Assembly: GCA_051881635.1 (NCBI GenBank)
Contig: JBJEQG010000018.1
Span: forward strand, 1-26,938
Origin: JBJEQG01 sp051881635
GTDB lineage: Bacteria > Bacillota > Clostridia > Oscillospirales > Acutalibacteraceae
Length of the DNA: 26,938 nucleotides
Direction of reading: 5' to 3'
In this document: piece after piece, positions 7,611 to 12,131 of the stretch
Layout: each line of letters starts with the position of its first letter
Position numbering within the stretch: position 1 is the stretch's first letter
Program-made: the position numbers and the translations under genes
Notes under the pieces: generated by a model
What the model was told of the DNA's origin: nothing
The model's input: the letters and a program-made list of their open reading frames with translations, nothing else
Database searches by the model: none

Positions 7611-7625
7611 GCAACTAACAGTTGC
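7611..7625. promoter_or_regulatory. Palindrome upstream of the XRE gene, possible operator
   Basis: GCAACT-AAC-AGTTGC is a 6-bp perfect inverted repeat with a 3-bp centre, about 85 bp upstream of the regulator start. Its size and position suit an autoregulatory XRE operator. A weak minus-strand promoter (TTGCGG, 19 bp, TAGAAT) overlaps it on the downstream side. There is no second copy near the ATP-grasp promoter that I can find. Confidence 0.35.
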
Positions 7626-7680
7626 ACATGGTTTTTGCGTAAATTTGCAGACAAAAACACTTTATAAAAGCATTGGACTG

Positions 7681-7699
7681 TTGGGGAATTTGTCCCCAA
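7681..7699. repeat. Small hairpin in the 7.53-7.84 kb intergenic region
   Basis: TTGGGGA/TCCCCAA with a 5-nt loop. It is related in sequence to the middle hairpin of the 3779-3857 cluster. Apart from this, the 7611 palindrome and the regulator's 5' region, I see nothing in 7528-7808. Confidence 0.4.
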
Positions 7700-7839
7700 A
7701 CCACTACCAATGGCTCTGCCTTTGGAAACCGCAATCCTAAACTTTAATTTTTGATAAGTTATCGAACAGATAATACAATTTGAAAGAAAATATGTCAAGT
7801 CAGAGTATGGCGGTTTACATATTTTTTTCATTAAGCATA

Positions 7840-7868
7840 TTGAAAAATAAAACAGCATATGATATAAT
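7840..7868 (+). promoter_or_regulatory. Promoter of antitoxin RNA A
   Basis: TTGAAA (7840-7845), exactly 17 bp, TATAAT (7863-7868) on the plus strand. The predicted start is near 7875. The same box pair and spacing recur at 8173-8201 and 8323-8351. Confidence 0.8.
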
Positions 7869-7874
7869 ATGAAC

Positions 7875-7957
7875 ATCAAAATGATAAAAGTGTCCATAAC
7901 ACAAAAACAACCCCTGACAGAGTTTCACGGACTCCGTCAGGGGTTTGTTCATTTTTC
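7875..7957 (+). ncRNA. Putative type I antitoxin RNA (par RNAII-like), copy A
   Basis: A short plus-strand transcript of about 83 nt is implied by the promoter at 7840-7868 and the hairpin plus T-run at 7909-7957; no start codon with a ribosome site lies in it. Near its 5' end it carries CATCAAAATGATAAAAG and TCCATAACACA. Almost the same strings occur on the plus strand at 8055-8087, that is, antisense to the start codon and first codons of the 27-residue toxin. Its 3' end overlaps the 3' end of the toxin message convergently through a shared terminator. Two separated direct repeats plus a shared bidirectional terminator are the hallmark of the par/fst type I system. Ends are predicted, not measured. 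Confidence 0.72.
7909..7945. terminator. Bidirectional terminator shared by antitoxin RNA A and toxin mRNA
   Basis: Stem AACCCCTGAC (7909-7918) / GTCAGGGGTT (7936-7945) with an inner GAGT/ACTC extension. The plus strand continues TGTTCATTTTT and the minus strand GTTTTTGT, so both directions have a U-tract. It would end the toxin mRNA near 7902 and RNA A near 7957. Confidence 0.8.
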
Positions 7958-7997
7958 CATAAAGGAACGGCTGACATAAACCGCAGGCTTGTTACCG

Positions 7998-8081
7998 TTA
8001 TTTTTTGTCAAACCATTTGCAGATGATATTTGCAATAACACCTGCCACAACTGACATCAAAAATGATAAAAGAAGCTCCAT
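7998..8081 (-). CDS. 27-residue Fst-like type I toxin peptide
   Basis: A very short gene with a strong ribosome site (GAGGAGGTG, 6 nt before ATG). The peptide begins Met-Glu-Leu-Leu-Leu, has one hydrophobic helix (SFLMSVVAGVIANII, residues 6-20) and ends in a short polar tail CKWFDKK. This is the plan of Fst/Ldr-type toxins: a single membrane helix with a conserved Gly-Val, then an aromatic-plus-charged tail. Such peptides damage or condense the membrane and nucleoid when overproduced. It has its own promoter (8137-8165), a 49-nt leader whose first bases fold onto bases just before the ribosome site, and a convergent antisense RNA. A longer open frame runs upstream to 8240 but crosses the promoter, so I reject that start. 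I cannot exclude another small membrane peptide, but the RNA context favours a type I toxin. Confidence 0.72.
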   Translation of the reverse strand: MELLLSFLMSVVAGVIANIICKWFDKK

Positions 8082-8097
8082 AACACACCTCCTCTCC

Positions 8098-8130
8098 GTT
8101 ACCAGAGATTTGGTTTTATTTTGCGGTAAC
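8098..8130 (-). promoter_or_regulatory. 5' leader stem of the toxin mRNA
   Basis: In mRNA sense, GTTACC (8130-8125) pairs with GGTAAC (8103-8098), which is directly followed by the GGAGAGGAGG ribosome site. The first stem base is the predicted transcript 5' end. The same 5' bases, extended to GTTACCG, can instead pair with CGGTAAC at 7997-7991, immediately after the toxin stop codon. Confidence 0.55.
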
Positions 8131-8136
8131 GATAGA

Positions 8137-8165
8137 ATTATATCATATCTTGCAAAATTACACAA
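8137..8165 (-). promoter_or_regulatory. Toxin promoter
   Basis: Minus strand TTGTGT (8160-8165), 17 bp, TATAAT (8137-8142), with TG one base upstream of the -10 (extended -10). The predicted start is near 8130, giving a toxin message of about 230 nt ending at the shared terminator. It lies back to back with the promoter of RNA B (8173-8201). Confidence 0.65.
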
Positions 8166-8172
8166 CAAAACA

Positions 8173-8201
8173 TTGAAAAATAAAACGGCATATGATATAA
8201 T
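8173..8201 (+). promoter_or_regulatory. Promoter of antitoxin-like RNA B
   Basis: TTGAAA, 17 bp, TATAAT on the plus strand, with a spacer nearly identical to copy A. It is divergent from the toxin promoter with only 7 bp between the two -35 boxes, so the promoters may compete. Confidence 0.78.
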
Positions 8202-8207
8202 TGCCTT

Positions 8208-8287
8208 AGGCAAATGATGAGAGTGTCCATAGTGGCACAAAAAATGAACCCTTCAAGAGATCCGACCTCTTGAAGGGTTCTTTTCTG
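8208..8287 (+). ncRNA. Antitoxin-like RNA B without adjacent convergent toxin
   Basis: A predicted transcript of about 80 nt, from the promoter at 8173-8201 to the hairpin at 8246-8280. It carries AATGATGAGAGTGTCCATA, a variant of the RNA A recognition sequence. Against the toxin mRNA its two A-to-G differences would form G-U pairs, so pairing with the toxin start region is still conceivable in trans. No toxin gene converges on it: the next element to the right is the copy C promoter. Its terminator stem is unrelated in sequence to those of A and C. Confidence 0.6.
8246..8280 (+). terminator. Terminator of RNA B
   Basis: A perfect 14-bp stem GAACCCTTCAAGAG / CTCTTGAAGGGTTC with a 7-nt loop, followed by TTTTCTGTTT on the plus strand. 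Confidence 0.85.
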
Positions 8288-8322
8288 TTTCGGCGGTTTA
8301 TATATTTTTTTCATTAAGCATA

Positions 8323-8351
8323 TTGAAAAATAAAAATGCATACGATATAAT
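8323..8351 (+). promoter_or_regulatory. Promoter of antitoxin-like RNA C
   Basis: TTGAAA (8323-8328), 17 bp, TATAAT (8346-8351), plus strand; the predicted start is near 8358. Confidence 0.78.
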
Positions 8352-8357
8352 TAAGAC

Positions 8358-8437
8358 ACTACAAAGGTTAGCAATCCACAGATAAAAACAACCCCTGACA
8401 TAGTCTGCGAAACTTTGTCAGGGGTTTGTTCATTTTT
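8358..8437 (+). ncRNA. Antitoxin-like RNA C, orphan
   Basis: A predicted RNA of about 80 nt. Its 5' segment (containing GGTTAGCAATCCACAG) does not match the surviving toxin gene, so it probably recognised a different toxin that is no longer present. Its 3' end is antisense to the expected 3' end of the surface operon message. Confidence 0.55.
8390..8426. terminator. Bidirectional terminator of RNA C and of the surface operon
   Basis: Stem AACCCCTGAC (8390-8399) / GTCAGGGGTT (8417-8426). The plus-strand tail is TGTTCATTTTT and the minus-strand tail GTTTTTATC. It lies 53 bp beyond the stop codon of the last surface gene and is the only good terminator there, so the operon appears to use it. 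Confidence 0.7.
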
Positions 8438-8479
8438 CCATAATGGAACGGCTGACATAAACCTTTCATCTTTATTTGG

Positions 8480-9688
8480 TTACGATTGCTGATCTATCTT
8501 TCTGATAGAGAATATTAGGAATAAAAAGACCGCAAACGATACCAGCGATATGGTCATCATCATAAAGGCAAAAGAATGATCGCCGGTTTCAACAACATCA
8601 TCAGGAGAATCAATCACCGGTGAATCATTATCGGAATCTTTGCCTTCAGCAATAAATACCCATTTGACATTTTCGACCATTCCGGCAACTGTATTATCTG
8701 CCTGATTATCAAAGTACATATTAACATTCAGGTTCTTTTCTTCTCCTGAGGCCAAGTGACCCAAAAGAAGTTCCTCTCCGTATAGTAGTCCATCTGTACC
8801 GGAAGATAAGATTGTTCCTTCGCTGTCTGTGATTGTTATACGAATATGTTCATCAAACAGTTTTTTAATCTGCTCAGAATCAGTGCTGTTTTTTTCGGAT
8901 TCTTCCGCCCTCAGATAAAGGGTTACATCAGATTTCCACTGATTGGAAATTTTAATCTCCTGGGTACGCGTGCAACCGGGAACAAGATTTTTAAAGTTCA
9001 TAAACAGATCGCCGTTATCTCCCCCAAATTCAAACCCGTCTGACGGAGCTTTAAAAGTAACGGTCGCTGTCCCCTGTTCCCGAGAAGCAGGCAGATAGGA
9101 AATACCCAATTCTTCGGGTGTCATATTCCAATAGGACAACCCGCTTTCGGCTGCTTGAACCATTTCCATTACAACGGTGATATCTGCTTTTATCTGAGAG
9201 GTAGTTTTGAAGGAAGCGGAAACGGTCAGACTATCAAATAAAGTCGTGGTAATTTCATTCGGAGCGATAACGCCTTTATAGTAGTAATAGCCATCTGCTT
9301 CACAATAGTACCAGTCGTCCAAATTATAATTGATATGAATACTATCAGCAGAAACATCAACATCATCGACTAATTTTCCGTCTGATGTACGGCTGTAACC
9401 AAAACGGGTTTCCACTTTGGTACGCACACAGGCGTCCAAATCACCCGTATTCTGTACAGATGCACTTTTGGGAATCGTTTCGGACACATTGACCGTACAC
9501 TCCGGATCATCAAATCCTACAATCATTCCACGAATCGTGCCGACAGAAATACGGTTGACCGTTTCGTCTGCTTTTCGCCATTGAGCAAGGGTAATACCTG
9601 CGGAGGCAAGACACACCAATGATGCCAGCAGGCACAACGCCACATACAATCTCCGAAGCTTTCTGCACTTCTGTATTTTACTGTTCAT
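8480..9688 (-). CDS. TasA/CalY-like surface protein with C-terminal membrane anchor and degenerate sorting motif
   Basis: 402 residues. It has an N-terminal SipW-type signal segment (hydrophobic 14-35 ending AGITLAQW, then a NRISVG motif). A TasA-like domain follows with an NTGDLDACVRTKVE strand and the YYYYKGVIAPNE...TTLFDS block shared with the four other small proteins here. A second beta domain spans about 200-345. The C-terminus has an acidic linker, VVETGD (365-370), a hydrophobic stretch of about 22 residues and RKIDQQS. This resembles a sortase signal, but the first two residues of LPXTG are not conserved, so it may be only a membrane anchor. It is the only small TasA-like member with such an anchor, which suits a base or cell-wall-proximal subunit. 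AAGGAGG lies 10 nt upstream of ATG. Last gene of the operon. Confidence 0.75.
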   Translation of the reverse strand: MNSKIQKCRKLRRLYVALCLLASLVCLASAGITLAQWRKADETVNRISVGTIRGMIVGFDDPECTVNVSETIPKSASVQNTGDLDACVRTKVETRFGYSRTSDGKLVDDVDVSADSIHINYNLDDWYYCEADGYYYYKGVIAPNEITTTLFDSLTVSASFKTTSQIKADITVVMEMVQAAESGLSYWNMTPEELGISYLPASREQGTATVTFKAPSDGFEFGGDNGDLFMNFKNLVPGCTRTQEIKISNQWKSDVTLYLRAEESEKNSTDSEQIKKLFDEHIRITITDSEGTILSSGTDGLLYGEELLLGHLASGEEKNLNVNMYFDNQADNTVAGMVENVKWVFIAEGKDSDNDSPVIDSPDDVVETGDHSFAFMMMTISLVSFAVFLFLIFSIRKIDQQS

Positions 9689-9767
9689 TGGGCTGTTTCC
9701 TCCTTTCAGAATTCAAAGACAATGTGCCTTATAAGCTGTCATTTCATGATAGACAAGGCGGTGGTTA

Positions 9768-10520
9768 TCAGGTGTTAGAAGGTGCGGCGTAATTACCGGC
9801 AAACCAGGTTGCAAATTCAGTATCATTTGTAACAGTATCAGGCAGGGTATTGTTATCAGCCTGAATTACTTCAGCATCGATCTGAATGTTAAATTTGCCA
9901 AGAACATTGATTTCATTATGTGTTGCGTTATTCGCCCAGTCAGAGGGAATGACGATAGTCGTAAACAAGGGATTGCTGGCAAAGGGAGCTGTTTCACCGC
10001 TCAGGACATAATCATTTGTCTTATAATAATAGTAGAAACAATGCTCCGTTTCATCTTCCTGTTCAAAATAATCTGTTGTATTGAACATAGGTACACCAGC
10101 GATTTGAGCTAATGTATAAGAGAATTTGTTTCCATCTGTATCAGCCAACGGCAAAGTAGCGTGTTCGGGGTCGTATTTTATGGTCTGTTTGATCAGGGCG
10201 ATTCTGTCCGGATCGGTAATCGTATCTCCGGTTTCCTGATCTATGTAGGTCAACTTGAACCTTGCATAAACTGCACTATTAGTGACAATGGCAGGCTGTT
10301 TCTCATAGATGTCACCGGGAAGAAGCTCAGGCTCATCAGCAGGATCATCGGGCCATTCACCTTCATCGATAGATGTTTCCAAATCAGTTGTGATGTTGAT
10401 GTGGTTGGTCTTTGTAGCGGAATCTGTCAGGAATGCGAGAGAGCTGCCGACGGCGATAGTGCCAATTAAAGCTGTACTAAGGATTGCGATTGTAACTCTT
10501 TTTTTGTTCATTTTACTCAT
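9768..10520 (-). CDS. TasA/CalY-like secreted fibre protein
   Basis: 250 residues. The N-terminus (KKRVTIAILSTALIGTIAVG, then SSLAFLTDSATKTNHINI) is the classic SipW-dependent signal peptide: basic start, hydrophobic core, and the xxLTDxxxxxNxxxI pattern after the cleavage zone. The mature part has the PAIVTNSAVYARFKL strand and the YYYYKTNDYVLSGE...NPLFTTIVIP block common to this family. No C-terminal anchor. In Bacillus, TasA and CalY are secreted by SipW and assemble into extracellular fibres; the same role is inferred here. AGGAGGT lies 8 nt before ATG. It lies 57 bp after the preceding family member and 79 bp before the next gene. A protease role (the old camelysin M73 label) is not supported by any visible motif. 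Confidence 0.78.
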   Translation of the reverse strand: MSKMNKKRVTIAILSTALIGTIAVGSSLAFLTDSATKTNHINITTDLETSIDEGEWPDDPADEPELLPGDIYEKQPAIVTNSAVYARFKLTYIDQETGDTITDPDRIALIKQTIKYDPEHATLPLADTDGNKFSYTLAQIAGVPMFNTTDYFEQEDETEHCFYYYYKTNDYVLSGETAPFASNPLFTTIVIPSDWANNATHNEINVLGKFNIQIDAEVIQADNNTLPDTVTNDTEFATWFAGNYAAPSNT

Positions 10521-10576
10521 GGTATGTACCTCCTGAATATTTAATACTTTTTATTTTTATTCCTTGTCGGAATAAC

Positions 10577-11482
10577 TTACACATCTTCCAAAGAAATCGG
10601 GTGCTGCTTGGACGGGGTATTCTGAAAGCAAACACCGCCGTCAATACCCCATGCCTTGAAATCGCTATAATCGGTCAGCTGATTGCCCTGCATGGCAAAA
10701 GCCTCTACATAAACTACAAAGCCACCCATGTTTTTCAAGTAGGCGATTTCTTCCGAAGACACGGATTCTTTGACTTTTACCGTAGTGAACAATGGAACAG
10801 TCTGTTCATCAGGGTCAAGTCTTGTGGTGTAATAAAATGTCTGTGTGATATCCGAAGCTGCTACACCATAGGCATCATCGGGAGTGTCATCAATCCGTTC
10901 CCATGCGGAACTGACTGAATCGCAGTTGTAATCAATTTCGATCATATCATATACGGTCAGCATATCCGACATATCAAGGGGCATACCCTTTTTGGCGGTA
11001 TTCTTTCCATTGGCTCCGGCATAGACAAATGTCACCCTCGCTGCCGCCCATACGGGCATATCTTCGGAAGTATTCACGATATAGGGATTCTTTTTAGCAG
11101 AAGAACCGGGAATCATGTTTTTAGCGTTGTCTGTTCCGTAAACTCTCGGTGTACCGTTTGCATCTGCAAAGGCACGAGTTCCTGCATCACTGTTATCGTG
11201 GTCGTAGACAGGGGAATAGTAGTCCCCTCCCTTATAGCCAAACACCGGTACATTGTTACGGTATTCATAGACGGCATACTCAGAGCCATCTATGGTAACA
11301 TAATCAATAATACCGTTCCATTCCGGTTCAAGAAGAACTGCACTGACCGCATCACCTGACAGATTGATATGGTTTACTTTTTGGGCAGAACCGGTAAGTA
11401 ATGCCTGAGTGATTCCTGCACTTAACATCATCACTGCTGACGCAACGATTGCTGCAAACAAACACTTTTTAAGTTTTTTCAT
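10577..11482 (-). CDS. TasA/CalY-like secreted protein, longer paralogue
   Basis: 301 residues from the ATG at 11482 (GGAGG, 8 nt spacing; an upstream ATG at 11500 lies within the end of sipW and is less likely). The signal segment (KKCLFAAIVASAVMMLSAGI, then TQALLTGSAQKVNHINLSG) has the same TG/TD-x5-N-x-I pattern as its paralogues. It keeps NPYIVNTSEDMPVWAAARVTF and the FYYTTRLDPDEQTVPLFTTVKV block, but carries an extra insert of about 60 residues (about 50-110) rich in Tyr, Asp and Gly. It starts 14 bp after the signal peptidase gene ends, so the two are clearly co-translated, and it is the best candidate for a major substrate. Confidence 0.75.
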   Translation of the reverse strand: MKKLKKCLFAAIVASAVMMLSAGITQALLTGSAQKVNHINLSGDAVSAVLLEPEWNGIIDYVTIDGSEYAVYEYRNNVPVFGYKGGDYYSPVYDHDNSDAGTRAFADANGTPRVYGTDNAKNMIPGSSAKKNPYIVNTSEDMPVWAAARVTFVYAGANGKNTAKKGMPLDMSDMLTVYDMIEIDYNCDSVSSAWERIDDTPDDAYGVAASDITQTFYYTTRLDPDEQTVPLFTTVKVKESVSSEEIAYLKNMGGFVVYVEAFAMQGNQLTDYSDFKAWGIDGGVCFQNTPSKQHPISLEDV

Positions 11483-11496
11483 TGGCATTACCTCCT

Positions 11497-12036
11497 TCAT
11501 TCATCTTTTTCTTTGCTTTGATTGTCCTCACTGCTTTGGGCAGTTTCCTCAGACTTTTTGGGGAAGAAAATAACCTTTATCAGCAAAATTAAGATTATCA
11601 AAGCAATCACAACAGTCATCACGATAATGATACCGGTGGGCGTTGACAGCCAGATACCGACATATCCAACCAACGGAATACTTGCCCGTACTTTTCCCAG
11701 TACATTATCATAGCTGACGGGTGCGTCACGAGTGTTATTCGCAATACCCTGTGTGGTGAATGTCTGTTTTACGGTATTTTTATCGACCACCCTATGGGTG
11801 ACGAGGGTCAAACTCTCGTCACGCACAAAGGTGATATCATCACCTACTGCTATGTCGTCATAGTCAGCAGGGATAATGATAAGCAGGCTTCCAACATGCA
11901 GCTCCGGCTCCATAGAACCGGTCATAACCACTTTAAATTCTGCATGAAAGAACAGTTTCAGAATCAGAACCGCTGCCAACAGTATCGAAATGATTACGAT
12001 TAACACAATCGATATTATATTTTCTGCTTTTTTCAG
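11497..12036 (-). CDS. sipW: SipW-type (ER-type, S26B) signal peptidase I
   Basis: About 179 residues. An N-terminal membrane helix is followed by the catalytic box VVMTGSMEPELHVGSLL (Ser nucleophile in GSMEP), then VTHRV with the His that replaces Lys in ER-type enzymes, then TQGIANNTRDAP (Asp box), a strand LGKVRASIPLVGYVG, and a second C-terminal helix with a charged tail. This is the SipW class that cleaves TasA-like precursors. The start is unusual: the only well-placed ribosome site (GGAGG, 12046-12050) stands 9 nt before an in-frame CTG at 12036, giving a Lys-Lys-Ala-Glu N-terminus typical of the family. The first conventional start, GTG at 12006, has no ribosome site and cuts into the helix. 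Five likely substrates lie in the same operon. Confidence 0.85.
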   Translation of the reverse strand: MKKAENIISIVLIVIISILLAAVLILKLFFHAEFKVVMTGSMEPELHVGSLLIIIPADYDDIAVGDDITFVRDESLTLVTHRVVDKNTVKQTFTTQGIANNTRDAPVSYDNVLGKVRASIPLVGYVGIWLSTPTGIIIVMTVVIALIILILLIKVIFFPKKSEETAQSSEDNQSKEKDE

Positions 12037-12078
12037 CTAACACCACCTCCTTATATGTCCGTTTTATATCATGGTATT

Positions 12079-12100
12079 GCATCAATGTTGTATTTGATGC
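12079..12100 (-). promoter_or_regulatory. Small hairpin between adhesin and sipW
   Basis: GCATCAA/TTGATGC with an 8-nt loop, 43 bp upstream of the sipW start. No U-tract follows, so it is not a terminator; it could mark processing or stabilise the sipW end of the long message. An unused ribosome-site-like GGAGGG lies just 5' of it (12108-12113). Confidence 0.35.
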
Positions 12101-12131
12101 GGCGTTCCCTCCTTTCAGTTTTTGTCATGCA

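Larger units (their letters stand above)
7809..7982 (+). repeat. Antitoxin-type RNA repeat unit, copy A
   Basis: This unit closely matches 8291-8462. Shared blocks are the leader GGCGGTTTA(C/T)ATATTTTTTT, CATTAAGCATATTGAAAAAT with the -35 box, the TATAAT box, the AACCCCTGAC hairpin, and a tail GGAACGGCTGACATAAACC. The segment between promoter and hairpin differs between copies, which fits antitoxin RNAs of different specificity built on one scaffold. Confidence 0.75.
8291..8462 (+). repeat. Antitoxin-type RNA repeat unit, copy C
   Basis: This unit matches 7809-7982 from the GGCGGTTTA leader through the promoter and AACCCCTGAC hairpin to the tail GGAACGGCTGACATAAACC. In copy A that tail is the 3' untranslated region of the toxin. 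Similarity stops at 8462, exactly where a toxin 3' end would be expected, and the surface operon's last gene ends 17 bp further on. The unit therefore looks like the remains of a second toxin-antitoxin locus. Confidence 0.7.

Noticed and set aside
7496..7897. Minus-strand open frame of 133 codons between the XRE gene and copy A
   Set aside because: It runs through the antitoxin RNA, its promoter and the regulator's 5' end in another frame. It has no ribosome site; its opening codons are only the antisense of the toxin-like recognition sequence.
7998..8240. An 80-codon version of the toxin gene starting at 8240
   Set aside because: The extra N-terminal codons cross the toxin promoter and the RNA B promoter. 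The strong ribosome site belongs to the internal ATG at 8081.
7809..8462. CRISPR-like array
   Set aside because: The three repeats are long, irregularly spaced (333 and 150 bp between promoters) and each holds a promoter and a terminator; no cas gene is near.
9768..11482. Metalloprotease (M73, camelysin) function for the TasA-like proteins
   Set aside because: No HExxH or other zinc motif is visible. The similarity is to the fibre-forming TasA/CalY group and the protease label is historical.
12101..12113. Ribosome-binding-site-like GGAGGG between the adhesin and sipW as evidence for a small gene
   Set aside because: No start codon lies at suitable spacing, and any reading from ATC or ATT stops within about ten codons.
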